From Flavobacteriales bacterium (GTDB lineage Bacteria > Bacteroidota > Bacteroidia > Flavobacteriales_D > Crocinitomicaceae): a stretch of DNA of 64,000 nucleotides. The DNA lies in NCBI GenBank assembly GCA_947474675.1, contig CANJKA010000007.1, forward strand, positions 1 to 64,000, written 5' to 3'. This document shows positions 26,287 to 35,261 of this stretch, in pieces. The translations under genes and the position numbers were made by a program. Positions within the stretch are counted from its first letter, which is position 1; every line of letters starts with the position of its first letter. Below the pieces are notes generated by a model. The model was given only the letters and a program-made list of their open reading frames with translations. It was not told the DNA's origin and did no database searches.

Positions 26287-27813
26287 TTATCTTTTAATAA
26301 TCTTTTCTATTTGAATTTTTGAATTTTGTTTAATCACTAAAAGATACTGTCCTTTAATTAATTCTTCTAAATTTAATGTGATTGAATCTTGATTAAATTC
26401 TTTATTTAAAATTATTTTTCCTGCTAAATCTGTGATTATTATTTCTGACTTTTCTGTTGATTTAAATTCTAATTTTATTTCATCAGAAAAAGGATTTGGA
26501 AACATTTTAAACTCAATTAAATTTAAATTCTCTAAACCATCAACTCCAATAATATGAGAGTTTGAAGCAGAACCACAATTGTTTTGAGAAGTTAAACTTA
26601 CTGTATAACTTCCTAAGGCAGAATAAGTATATATTGGATTTACTAATGTTGAAGAACTAGATCCAGAGCCAAAATCCCAAACATAAGATAGGTCCGAATC
26701 AACTGTTGTATTTGTAAAAATTACGTCTAATCCATTTATCACATAAGTAAAATCTATTATAGGTGGTTGATTAACTTTAATATAAATGGTTTTACTAACC
26801 TCAAAATCACATAAACTACCATATGTTTCAATTGTAATTATAAAAACGCCCGTTTGAGTTGGTGTTCCACTTACTGTATAAACTCCTGCTGAATATGTTC
26901 CTGTCACCCCTATAGGGAAACTACCACTAATAATATGAACGTTCGATCCAGAACCTCCAAGAGAATAAGTTATGTCTTCTATTGAATTTGTTAAACAGAC
27001 GATTTGTGAATCACTCTCCACAATTGATGTCATTTCTAAAGTTGAAGGTGGAATAACATTTATTGTTTCATCAACAAAATTTACACATCCATTCTCTGTA
27101 ACAGTGTAAGAAACTGTAACTGTTCCATACGCAATTCCTAGTACAAAACCATCTAAATCTACTGTTGCAATTACATTATTAGAAGTTGACCAAATTCCAT
27201 TAGCTGTAGAATTAATAAAACTTGAAGTTGAACCTACACAAACATCTGTAAATTCAGAAATAGGTGTTATTATTGGTAAACCATAAACCGTAATAGAATA
27301 CGTCTCAATAGTTTGACAACTTCCATTTGTTTTGGTGTAAGAGATAATTGCATTGCCAGAATTAATTCCATTTACAAGACCTGTACCGTCTGAAGACAAA
27401 GTAAGAGCATCAGAAGTAGACCAAAAACCTCCTGAAGATAAAGTAGATAATACAATAGAAGAACCTACACAAACTGAAGAAGCTCCTGTGATAGGTTCTA
27501 AGACAACAATCCCATTTACTGAGATAGAAAAATTTGTAACAATTAAAAATAAATCGGTATACGAGATTGTACATGAACCCTCTGCTATTGCAATTATTTC
27601 GCCTGTGTTTATATCAACTGTACAAATTGAAGGGTCTGAACTAAACCATGTTCCTCCAGGATTTGGATTGACCAAAATATCAGTATTCCCTTCACAAATT
27701 GAAATACTTTGTGCGTTTGAAAAAATAAATGAAAAAGTAAAAAAGATAAATAAAATCGTTTTTGAAATCAAAGCTAAAAATGATTTTTTAAAAAATTTAA
27801 TGTCTTTTTCCAT
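26287..27813 (-). CDS. Ig-like/PKD repeat T9SS cargo protein
   Basis: The 508 residues start with a membrane-spanning signal segment ending SNAQS. Repeats of a bacterial Ig-like/Big_2 kind follow, with the pattern GxWSSxxxxxxVDxxG, for example GTWFSSDPSICTVDINTGEI, then a PKD domain (VWDFGSGSSSSTLVNPIYTY) and a type A T9SS sorting domain (MFPNPFSDEIKLEF to IQIEKIIKR). It should be exported and anchored. No enzymatic motif is visible; an adhesin or matrix role is inference. Confidence 0.85.
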   Translation of the reverse strand: MEKDIKFFKKSFLALISKTILFIFFTFSFIFSNAQSISICEGNTDILVNPNPGGTWFSSDPSICTVDINTGEIIAIAEGSCTISYTDLFLIVTNFSISVNGIVVLEPITGASSVCVGSSIVLSTLSSGGFWSTSDALTLSSDGTGLVNGINSGNAIISYTKTNGSCQTIETYSITVYGLPIITPISEFTDVCVGSTSSFINSTANGIWSTSNNVIATVDLDGFVLGIAYGTVTVSYTVTENGCVNFVDETINVIPPSTLEMTSIVESDSQIVCLTNSIEDITYSLGGSGSNVHIISGSFPIGVTGTYSAGVYTVSGTPTQTGVFIITIETYGSLCDFEVSKTIYIKVNQPPIIDFTYVINGLDVIFTNTTVDSDLSYVWDFGSGSSSSTLVNPIYTYSALGSYTVSLTSQNNCGSASNSHIIGVDGLENLNLIEFKMFPNPFSDEIKLEFKSTEKSEIIITDLAGKIILNKEFNQDSITLNLEELIKGQYLLVIKQNSKIQIEKIIKR

Positions 27814-27921
27814 GAGATTTTGAATTATAAATTAAGCCTATACAAACTTAGACTAAATATTTCTATTTAGGTTTAAAAAAGATTAAATCTATTTCTAATT
27901 TAATTTTTACATTAATAAAAA

Positions 27922-29007
27922 TTAGTTAAACTCTGGAAATAAACTTAGCAATCCTGCTTCTGAGGCATCACAAACTCCTCTTTCTGTGATAATTTTAGTT
28001 ACTAGTCTTGATGGAGTGACATCAAATCCATAATTACTTGCAGGTGTCGTTTCTGGACAAATTAATACGGATTCAATTTGTCCACTTGGTCCTTTTCCAA
28101 TCATATATCTCACCTCATCTTGATTTCTTTCTTCGATAGGGATTTCTGTTAATCCATTATTAATTGACATGTCTAAAGTCGTTGAGGGTAAGGCTACATA
28201 AAAAGGAATATTATTATCTTTTGCTGCTAAAGCTTTTAAATAAGTACCAATTTTATTTGCTATATCTCCTTGTCTTGTGGTTCTATCTGTGCCAACAATA
28301 ACCATATCAACCATTCCATGTTGCATTAGATGACCACCTGCATTATCCACAATTAAAGTATGCGGAACTCCATGTTTAGTTAATTCATAACACGTTAAGT
28401 TAGAACCTTGATTTCTAGGTCGTGTTTCATCAACCCAAACATGTACTTTTATTCCTTTTTTTATAGCGTGATAAATAGGTGAGGTTATTGTTCCCCATTC
28501 TACACAACCAAGCATACCCGCATTGCAATGTGTTAGAATATTTACGACTTCTCCTTTTTTTCTTTGTGAAATTTCTTCTATAATTGGTAAACCATGAACA
28601 CCTATCATTCGGCACGTTTCTACATCTTCTTCTACAATTGCTGCCGCTGCTTCCCAGCTAGTTTTAAGAAAGTCTCCTTCACAATTATCTAATGCTTTTA
28701 ACATTTTATCTAATGCCCAAAACAAATTTACAGCAGTTGGTCGTGATGCTCGAAGGTTTGAAAAAGCTTGGTCCAAGAAAGCTCCATCCAATTCATTTTC
28801 AATCATTTCTCTAACGGCTAAATAAATCCCATAAGCTGCAGTTGCACCAATTAGTGGAGCTCCTCTAACAGTCATTTCTTTGATAGCAATTTCTGCGTCT
28901 TTATAAGTTTTCAATTTAACAATTACAAACTCATGAGGTAATTTTCTTTGATCAATTACTTCTACAAACTTATCTTCTGTTGGCCAAATTGTACGAAATG
29001 CTGTCAT
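27922..29007 (-). CDS. mtnA: S-methyl-5-thioribose-1-phosphate isomerase
   Basis: The 361 residues show the MtnA signature RGAPLIGATAAYG near the start, ILTHCNAGMLGCVEWGT with the catalytic Cys, VWVDETRPRNQGSNLT, and DMVIVGTDRTTRQGDIANKIGTYLKA with the catalytic Asp. The enzyme converts methylthioribose-1-phosphate to methylthioribulose-1-phosphate in methionine salvage. No other salvage gene is adjacent. A TAAATTTG -7-like box lies shortly upstream on the minus strand. The eIF2B-alpha-like family fold makes eIF2B the only confusable relative; length and motifs favour MtnA. Confidence 0.93.
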   Translation of the reverse strand: MTAFRTIWPTEDKFVEVIDQRKLPHEFVIVKLKTYKDAEIAIKEMTVRGAPLIGATAAYGIYLAVREMIENELDGAFLDQAFSNLRASRPTAVNLFWALDKMLKALDNCEGDFLKTSWEAAAAIVEEDVETCRMIGVHGLPIIEEISQRKKGEVVNILTHCNAGMLGCVEWGTITSPIYHAIKKGIKVHVWVDETRPRNQGSNLTCYELTKHGVPHTLIVDNAGGHLMQHGMVDMVIVGTDRTTRQGDIANKIGTYLKALAAKDNNIPFYVALPSTTLDMSINNGLTEIPIEERNQDEVRYMIGKGPSGQIESVLICPETTPASNYGFDVTPSRLVTKIITERGVCDASEAGLLSLFPEFN

Positions 29008-29125
29008 TTTAATGTCTCTAATTTTTTTACAAATTTATGAAATTATTAAAACATAGAAGTGTTTATTATTTATTCAAATATATTTTCAGACTTTAACTTC
29101 TTGAGCTATATCAAACTTGTATTTC

Positions 29126-30034
29126 TTATAAACCATCCAAAACAGCTGTCAATGCTGCATCTGATATAGCTGTTAATGTTACATCAATTGCTGAACTAGC
29201 AGTAACATTTAGTTCCTGATAATAACTAAATAAGTTACCACTTCCATCAACCCCAATTAAAATGATCTTAACATCTGTTCCATTAGGAATATTTTGAGAT
29301 GATAAATTATACACCTGCATCACGGTTTTTGTAGAAGGAACATAAATAAAAATACCTACGTTATCTAGGTTATCCGTTGAGGATGTAAAAGACAAATTAG
29401 AATTTGAAATACCACCCGCTAAAACACCACAATTAATCCATCCTAACGTATGAATTGGAACAATGTGACTATTAACAGTTGCAGTAAATAAATTTACAGG
29501 ACTATCATCCATCCAATCAGGATAATTATTTATAGTTAACCCATTAAAAACATGCATATTCGATTCTGGATTGGTAGAAGGCATTTCTATTTGATGCATA
29601 CATGGATCTGGTCTCAAAACTAATTCAACACCAGCCTTAAAAGCACGGATTCTAATTTCCCCTTTTGTTTTCATGATTTCACCCGCAGAAACAGTAGGCA
29701 TTTGATAGTAAATCATATCTTTAGGAGTATACAATTCCACCAATTTCAAAGAGTAAGGCCAAGATACACTATCTCCATTTGGATACATTAGACACTCTTT
29801 ACCCGTCCATATTTTTGTACCTTGATTCCCGATTATTGGACCTGTTCCAGTAGAATCAATAATGAAATCCTGTTCTTCTTGTTTTTTTAGATCCATATAA
29901 GAATTGATAGAAGAATATTGAACCAATGTTTTTTCTTCTTCTTCAATTCTATCTTTCGAACAACCTCCAAGCATCAAAAAAGACGATGCAACGAAAAGTA
30001 TTTTTGTTGTAGTAATAATACTTAATTTTTTCAT
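29126..30034 (-). CDS. Lipoprotein of unknown function
   Basis: I do not recognise this 302-residue protein. The N-terminus has a signal peptide with lipobox FLMLGGC (Cys at about residue 25), so it should be a lipoprotein. The charged stretch DRIEEEEK follows, then a beta-rich body with few cysteines (C80, C145 and C203 by approximate count) and a threonine/alanine-rich end. It is flanked by mtnA and a small outer-membrane-type protein on the same strand, with a palindromic repeat (30051-30117) between it and the latter. Confidence 0.7.
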   Translation of the reverse strand: MKKLSIITTTKILFVASSFLMLGGCSKDRIEEEEKTLVQYSSINSYMDLKKQEEQDFIIDSTGTGPIIGNQGTKIWTGKECLMYPNGDSVSWPYSLKLVELYTPKDMIYYQMPTVSAGEIMKTKGEIRIRAFKAGVELVLRPDPCMHQIEMPSTNPESNMHVFNGLTINNYPDWMDDSPVNLFTATVNSHIVPIHTLGWINCGVLAGGISNSNLSFTSSTDNLDNVGIFIYVPSTKTVMQVYNLSSQNIPNGTDVKIILIGVDGSGNLFSYYQELNVTASSAIDVTLTAISDAALTAVLDGL

Positions 30035-30050
30035 ATGTTTTTTATTTTTT

Positions 30051-30117
30051 ATATGCTATCGCCATCTTGAAATTCATCGGTATTGAGGATCAATTTTGTA
30101 TAATGGCTTATTTCATA
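30051..30117. repeat. Intergenic palindromic repeat, copy A
   Basis: This segment begins ATATGCTATCGCCATC and ends ATGGCTTATTTCATA, so its ends are inverted copies of each other (GCC.../GGC core with ATA flanks). It shares the order CGCCATC-TGAAATT-GGTATTG-ATGGCTTATTTCAT with copy B at 30834-30900. Confidence 0.6.
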
Positions 30118-30161
30118 AAATTTATTTTAAACGTAAATAGTAGATTCGATTTTTTTTAATT

Positions 30162-30677
30162 TCAGCCATATGCATCGCAATGACCTCCTGATGATTTTTT
30201 CACTCGACAACCAAAGACAAATAAAAATCCAAATTGGAGATTCGTTTCTCTGTGCATTAAATTATAACGATACTCAATAAAAGGACGTAAACAAGTGTAG
30301 GTAGAAATTCCAACTCCACCTTCTAAATCCCAATTATTCGCTTTAGCACCTTCCATTGAAGAAGATGAAAAATTCAACCATGAATTATATCCTCCATGAA
30401 GAGTTGCATAAAGATTCAAATTATCACGTTGAATAAACTTAAACTCTCCTGCTAAGCCAACATAATATTCATTGACTTTATTAAAAGGAAAAAAATAGGA
30501 GAATTGCGGAACAAAGCTCACACGATTATTTGGGAAAACGCTCACTCTTGCCCCTACTCCAAATCCTTCTGCTTGAAAATTATAAATTGCACTTGCACCA
30601 ACACCGATATTCTGAGAATGACAGTTTGACGACAATAAAGATAAAAAGATTAAAAAATGTAATTTTTTTATTGCCAT
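30162..30677 (-). CDS. Small outer-membrane beta-barrel-like protein
   Basis: A signal peptide (to NCHSQ) precedes about 150 residues of alternating polar/aromatic strands typical of an 8-stranded barrel: GVGASAIYNFQAEGFGVGAR, FVPQFSYFFPF, YYVGLAGEFKFI, LNLYATLHGGY, GGVGISTY and LQFGFLFVFGCRV. The closing residues KKSSGGHCDAYG lie beyond the last strand, so the usual terminal Phe/Tyr is not at the very end. Function unknown. Confidence 0.7.
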   Translation of the reverse strand: MAIKKLHFLIFLSLLSSNCHSQNIGVGASAIYNFQAEGFGVGARVSVFPNNRVSFVPQFSYFFPFNKVNEYYVGLAGEFKFIQRDNLNLYATLHGGYNSWLNFSSSSMEGAKANNWDLEGGVGISTYTCLRPFIEYRYNLMHRETNLQFGFLFVFGCRVKKSSGGHCDAYG

Positions 30678-30833
30678 AGTTTATGGTATAAAGAACAGTA
30701 TTATGAATGTTAACGTTGAAATTAACAAAATGTTTTATAAAACAATAATTTAAAAATTAATATAGATATTACTTGATTGCTATAATTATTATAACGTGTA
30801 TTGAAATAATAATTAGCTTCAGTTTTTTTTTGT

Positions 30834-30900
30834 CATATCGCATCGCCATCTGAAATTTATAGGTATTGGTGACGTTTTTCGCTCATGGCTTATTTCATAT
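30834..30900. repeat. Intergenic palindromic repeat, copy B
   Basis: The same repeat as copy A in the same orientation: it starts CATATCGCATCGCCATC, continues TGAAATTTATAGGTATTG and ends TCATGGCTTATTTCATAT. It lies in the 271-nt gap between the M13 peptidase and the small barrel gene. Confidence 0.6.
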
Positions 30901-30948
30901 CAAATTTTGTACGTAAAAATAATTTACCCCAAAAAATATTCTTTTATC

Positions 30949-32991
30949 TTACCAAATAACTACTCTTTCAGAAGGAGCTAAATACATTTTATTTCCAGGC
31001 TTAATATTGAATTCTTTGTAAAATTCTAGCATATTACTCAATGGACCATTGATTCTGAATTTTGCAGGTGCATGAACATCTGTCATGATTTGATTGGCTA
31101 AAGATTCATCATTGATGTTCACCATCCAAGCATAAGCATATCCTAAAAAGAAACGTCTTGTTGGGCTTAAACCACTAATTTTTTGATTTGATTTGTATTG
31201 CGATGTCTTTTTAAAAGCTTCAAATCCCATTACAATACCTCCTAAATCGGCAATATTTTCTCCTTGAGTTGCATCACCATTTACATGCTTATCTTTAAGA
31301 ACCGTGAATTTATTGAATTGGTTGACAATCAATTTTGTTTTAGATTGAAACTTCATTAAATCTTCTTTTGTCCACCAATTGTTTAAGTTTCCTTTCTCAT
31401 CGTATTGACATCCTTGATCATCAAAACCATGTGTCATTTCATGTCCAAAAGTAGATCCACCTATGATCGAATATAAAATGGCGTCATCTGGCATTCTTCC
31501 TTCAAATCCAGGAACAATAATATTACATGCAGGAACTACGATTTCGTTATTACTAGGATTGTAATACGCATTATACGTATGCGGTTGCATTCCCCACTCT
31601 GTTTTGTCAACTGGTTTACCATATTTATTGATCATTTCTTTGTATCCCCACATATTTGAATTCATTACATTTGAACAGTATGATTTTCTATCTACTTTCA
31701 ATTTACTTAAATCTTTCCATTTATCAGGATACCCAATTTTCATGATCATTGTACTTAATTTATACAATGCTTTTTTCTTAGTAGCAGCACTCATCCAATC
31801 TAATTTCTTGATGTGCTCAGCAAAAACGTTACGGATATTTGTTCCAATTTCTACCAGTTTTTCTTTTGAGCCTTTTGGCAAATATTCAGCTACATAAACT
31901 TGACCAATCAAATCTCCTAATGCTCCATCTGTTTGATCAACAACTCCCTCCCAACGAGGTTTTTGTTCTTTTACACCATTCATTACCGTAGCAAAAAATT
32001 TGAAGTTTTGATTTCTGATTTCTTTGTTCAAGAAAGATGAGTAAGAATTAATTAAGTCCCATTTTAAATACGTTTTCCATTCTGAAATCGTGTATTTTTT
32101 CACTAAGCTATTCAATGAAGTATAGAATTCCGGTTGACCAACAATCACAGAATCAACATTTTTTACTCCTAATGTTTTTAAAAGATTTGTCCATAAAATA
32201 TTAGGTGTTGTTTTATTAAATTGTACAACACTCATTTTATTGTAGTTACCTAAAGGATCTCTTAATGCTTCTAATTTTCTAGATGCTTGTGCTAAATCCG
32301 TTTCTAATTTCATAATTAAACTCGCACTTTTGGTTGCTGTTTCTTTATTCTCACCCATGAATTGCATCATTGCTTTCAAATGGCTTTCATATTCTTTTCT
32401 AATATTTTTAGAAGTTGGATCTGTTAAGAAATAATAATCTCTATCTCCTAAACCTAATCCACCTTGACTAAAAAAGACAGCATGTTTTGAACTTATTTTA
32501 TCATCTTGAGAAACATAAAATGAAAACGCTGGACTTGCACCAACTGTATGTAGATGAGCCATTGTTGTCATTAAAGACGGAACATCTGTTATTTTTTCAA
32601 TTGATTTTATTTCTTTATTTAATGGAGTTAATCCTGCTTTTTCAATCGAAAGAGTATCCATTCCAGCAGAATAAAAATCACCTATTTTTTGTTTGTTACT
32701 ACCTTTAGCTGCTTCTGTGTCCGCTGCAGATTTTTCACAAATTTGTTTGATTTGACTGTTGATCGTATCTCCAATAGTATTGAAAATTCCATTACTTCTA
32801 TCCGTTGAAGAAATAGGATTCTTTTTAAACCATCCACCATTAGCAAATAGGAAAAAGTCTTCCGTTGGATTTACCGTTGAATCTTGATGAGAAATAAGAG
32901 GATCGATAAAAGGAATATCCGTATTATTTGAACAACTTGAAATTGTTAAAGCTGTAACAGCAAAAGCGAAAATAGATTTATAACAGTTCAT
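30949..32991 (-). CDS. M13-family zinc metallopeptidase (neprilysin/PepO type), lipoprotein
   Basis: The 680-residue protein has a signal sequence with lipobox LTISSC (Cys near residue 20). The peptidase M13 N-terminal domain begins DFFLFANGGWFKKNPI. The catalytic domain contains the HExxH motif in GHEMTHGFDDQG, the third zinc ligand in ENIADLGG, and the substrate-binding NAYYNPSNNEIVVPA. The C-terminus ends in VIW as expected (RVVIW). It should degrade peptides in the periplasm or at the outer membrane. Length is normal for the family. Confidence 0.95.
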   Translation of the reverse strand: MNCYKSIFAFAVTALTISSCSNNTDIPFIDPLISHQDSTVNPTEDFFLFANGGWFKKNPISSTDRSNGIFNTIGDTINSQIKQICEKSAADTEAAKGSNKQKIGDFYSAGMDTLSIEKAGLTPLNKEIKSIEKITDVPSLMTTMAHLHTVGASPAFSFYVSQDDKISSKHAVFFSQGGLGLGDRDYYFLTDPTSKNIRKEYESHLKAMMQFMGENKETATKSASLIMKLETDLAQASRKLEALRDPLGNYNKMSVVQFNKTTPNILWTNLLKTLGVKNVDSVIVGQPEFYTSLNSLVKKYTISEWKTYLKWDLINSYSSFLNKEIRNQNFKFFATVMNGVKEQKPRWEGVVDQTDGALGDLIGQVYVAEYLPKGSKEKLVEIGTNIRNVFAEHIKKLDWMSAATKKKALYKLSTMIMKIGYPDKWKDLSKLKVDRKSYCSNVMNSNMWGYKEMINKYGKPVDKTEWGMQPHTYNAYYNPSNNEIVVPACNIIVPGFEGRMPDDAILYSIIGGSTFGHEMTHGFDDQGCQYDEKGNLNNWWTKEDLMKFQSKTKLIVNQFNKFTVLKDKHVNGDATQGENIADLGGIVMGFEAFKKTSQYKSNQKISGLSPTRRFFLGYAYAWMVNINDESLANQIMTDVHAPAKFRINGPLSNMLEFYKEFNIKPGNKMYLAPSERVVIW

Positions 32992-33072
32992 AGAGAATTA
33001 ATAAAGTTTGATAGTTTTAAAAATAAGTAGCACGAATTTACACAATTATTCAATAAAATGTTAATTTATTTT

Positions 33073-33134
33073 CCATAGGATAGGAATTAATTACTATCCT
33101 ATGGAGTTTACATAATTTATCACATTTTTTCATA
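33073..33134. repeat. 62-bp direct repeat, left copy (R1)
   Basis: This copy has one mismatch to R2 (34176-34237). Its first half is a palindrome, CCATAGGATAGGAATTAATT then the inverted CTATCCTATGG. Its second half, TTTACATAATTTATCACATT and on, is in R2 the 3' end of the SDR gene. R1 therefore carries a displaced copy of the last five codons of that gene. Confidence 0.8.
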
Positions 33135-33181
33135 TGTATTTTATTTGTTTTTTAATTATCTACGATGCTGCTTCGCGGTGT

Positions 33182-33269
33182 CATATGGAATCGCCTTTTA
33201 GATCTTCATTTGTGTTTAAATGCGTTGCTTGCTTCGCAGGTGTGTTGTCAATCATGGCTATTCCATATG
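33182..33269. repeat. Intergenic palindromic repeat, copy C
   Basis: Terminal inverted repeat CATATGGAATCGCC (33182-33195) and GGCTATTCCATATG (33256-33269) match in 13 of 14 positions. The interior differs from copies A and B, but the ends are clearly the same family. It sits inside the segment bounded by the 62-bp direct repeats. Confidence 0.6.
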
Positions 33270-33273
33270 TATT

Positions 33274-34131
33274 TTATTTAAATCTTATTGAATTGTGTTG
33301 ATAGGGAGTGATAAGATAATGATATACTGTAGAATTAAATAATTCTGAATTTAATCTCGTAACACCATGAACTTCACCCGGAAAAATCGATAAATTAGAA
33401 TAGGGAATATTTTTATAAATGTAAAAAGTATGTTCTGCTTTTATCACATCTCTGTCGCAAGACATAACTAAAACAGGAACTTTAATTTTTTGTAATTCAT
33501 CAGCAAGAATTGTAGGTTGAAATTCCATCATCCTTAATCTTTGTTGAATAACCAACCAGTTTTGAGATGTATCTTGTTTTTGTAACATCTCATCAGCAAA
33601 ACGCCTTTCTGCCTTATTTTGTTCGATAGTTTGAGGAAATAAAGCTGTTGAATCAGGTAAGACATTTGCTCCAAAGGAAACGATTTTTTTTAAATGAGTT
33701 GGATAATAAATACCCAATAAAAGAGCAACTATTCCTCCGTCACTTTTTCCAATAATATTTACAGAATCAATTTCCATTTTATCAATGAAAACAGATAAAT
33801 CATTCGCCATTTGAAGATAGGAAAGTGAATCTTTTCCTAATTCAGATTGTCCTCTTCCTCTACAATCAATGGCATACACTGTATAGTTTTTTGAGAAAAA
33901 ATCAATTTGAGGTTTCCAGCCGGAAATACCTGTTTTATTTCCATGAATTAGCAACAAAGGTTCCCCTTGACCGTAAACTTCATAATATAAGTTTACACCA
34001 TTAATTGGTATAAATTTCCCAACTTCTTTATTATTTCCGTAAGAGATTTGATGTTGACCAAATGCAATTATTTCGTTAAAAATAAAAAGAGTGACTATGA
34101 TAAATTGAAGAAGGCTTTTACTTTTTTTCAT
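33274..34131 (-). CDS. Secreted alpha/beta hydrolase
   Basis: The 285 residues have an N-terminal signal segment (MKKSKSLLQF to AFGQ) and an alpha/beta hydrolase fold: LLLIHGNKTG oxyanion loop, VYAIDCRGRGQS, a nucleophile elbow NIIGKSDGGIVA (the G-x-S-x-G serine replaced by context GKSDGG, so Ser is present), KVPVLVMSCDRD for the acid, and FPGEVHGVTR for the catalytic His. Substrate is unknown. The gene and its flanks are bounded by 62-bp direct repeats, one of which overlaps the neighbouring SDR gene, so it may have arrived as a cassette. Confidence 0.85.
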   Translation of the reverse strand: MKKSKSLLQFIIVTLFIFNEIIAFGQHQISYGNNKEVGKFIPINGVNLYYEVYGQGEPLLLIHGNKTGISGWKPQIDFFSKNYTVYAIDCRGRGQSELGKDSLSYLQMANDLSVFIDKMEIDSVNIIGKSDGGIVALLLGIYYPTHLKKIVSFGANVLPDSTALFPQTIEQNKAERRFADEMLQKQDTSQNWLVIQQRLRMMEFQPTILADELQKIKVPVLVMSCDRDVIKAEHTFYIYKNIPYSNLSIFPGEVHGVTRLNSELFNSTVYHYLITPYQHNSIRFK

Positions 34132-34175
34132 AGCGCAAGATCGTTAATATTTTCAATTAATTGATTTTATATTCT

Positions 34176-34237
34176 CCATAGGATAGGAATTAATTCCTAT
34201 CCTATGGAGTTTACATAATTTATCACATTTTTTCATA
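34176..34237. repeat. 62-bp direct repeat, right copy (R2), overlapping the SDR 3' end
   Basis: Same sequence as R1 with one substitution in the palindrome. Bases 34223-34237 encode the last four residues (YEKM) and stop of the SDR protein. The palindrome lies just beyond the stop and may serve as its terminator, although no T-run follows. Confidence 0.8.
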
Positions 34238-34939
34238 CAATGAATTCGGAATTCGTTTCAATAAACCTGCTACAATACGCCATCTTTTTGTAACATAAAG
34301 GACTTTCTTTTTATTTCGAATGGCTTTGAATATTTGTTTAGCCGCTTTATCTACTGGTGCGACCCAAAATAGTCCTTCGCCTTTCGCCATTTCTGTATTC
34401 ACAAAACCTGGTCGTACATCTGTGATTATAATAGGCATTTTACTTTTTTTAGCTTTCTGTCTTAATGCTTCTAAGTAATTTATCTGAAATGCCTTACTTG
34501 CGTTATACGCTGGAGCAAATCTACTACCTCTTAATCCTCCGACAGATGATATTCCAACAAGATGACCAGATTTCTGTTTTTCAAAATAGTTAAACGCCCA
34601 ATCTGCGACACATGTAAATCCTAAAATATTTGTTTCGATAGTTTTTTGTTCGATATTAAATTCTAATTTCTCATTTAAATCACCTGTTCCTGAGCAAATA
34701 ATTAGTAGATCAAGGCCTCCAAGCGTTTTAACTAACTCATTTAATTTTATTTCAATTGTATTTACTTCTGTAATATCTAAAGTAGCTATTTCAAAGAAAT
34801 TTAGGTGTTCAGTTTTCATTTCCTGAAGTAAATTAGTTCTTCTACCTGTAATTCCAACAGTAAATAGATTTTCTACTAATAGATTTGATATTCCTTTTCC
34901 AATTCCAGATGTAGCTCCGATTACGATGGCTTTTTTCAT
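34223..34939 (-). CDS. Short-chain dehydrogenase/reductase (SDR)
   Basis: The 238 residues show the classical SDR pattern: cofactor loop AIVIGATSGIGKGI (TGxxxGxG type), GITGRR favouring NADP(H) through the Arg pair, DLLIICSGTG (NNAG equivalent), the catalytic Ser in VGISSVGGLRGS and YxxxK in YNASKAF. After PGFVNTEMAKGE comes a basic, hydrophobic C-terminal tail that may touch the membrane. The substrate cannot be inferred. Its 3' end is within a direct repeat. Confidence 0.9.
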   Translation of the reverse strand: MKKAIVIGATSGIGKGISNLLVENLFTVGITGRRTNLLQEMKTEHLNFFEIATLDITEVNTIEIKLNELVKTLGGLDLLIICSGTGDLNEKLEFNIEQKTIETNILGFTCVADWAFNYFEKQKSGHLVGISSVGGLRGSRFAPAYNASKAFQINYLEALRQKAKKSKMPIIITDVRPGFVNTEMAKGEGLFWVAPVDKAAKQIFKAIRNKKKVLYVTKRWRIVAGLLKRIPNSLYEKM

Positions 34940-35030
34940 TACAATTATTTAATTAACTATTTAAGGGGTAAAAGTAATGAAGAAGTATTTCTAAAAAATT
35001 AATTTTTAGAAGTTTTAACAATTTAGACAA

Positions 35031-35253
35031 AAAAGAGGCTGTCTCAAAAGTTATAATTTATTTAAAAATTAGCATTGTAAGGTTATTTATGGCTGGTAAG
35101 TAAATTATATTTATTACTGATTTACAAGTTGTTACTTCACTTCATCTAGTAACTTATATTTCCTTATAATCCCTTCCCTTGGGTCTTCGAAAGCTATCAC
35201 TTTCTCTTATGGTTAAAAAAAGTGAAAGGCTGTCATTTTGAGACAGCCTCTTT
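35031..35253. mobile_element. MITE-like element with 18-bp terminal inverted repeats
   Basis: AAAGAGGCTGTCTCAAAA (ending 35049) and its exact inverse TTTTGAGACAGCCTCTTT (35236-35253) bound about 220 nt without any ORF. Ends of the GAGGCTGTCTCAAAA kind occur at the termini of several insertion sequence families, so a non-autonomous derivative is plausible. I could not identify a clear target-site duplication. The element fills the 322-nt gap between the SerB-SerA and SDR genes. Confidence 0.6.
35215..35249 (-). terminator. Terminator for the SerB-SerA gene, within the MITE-like end
   Basis: On the minus strand AGGCTGTC (35249-35242) pairs with GACAGCCT (35234-35227), loop TCAAAAT, followed by TTCAC and a seven-T run (35221-35215). 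It lies 13 nt beyond the stop of the upstream gene. Confidence 0.75.
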
Positions 35254-35261
35254 ATCTAATT

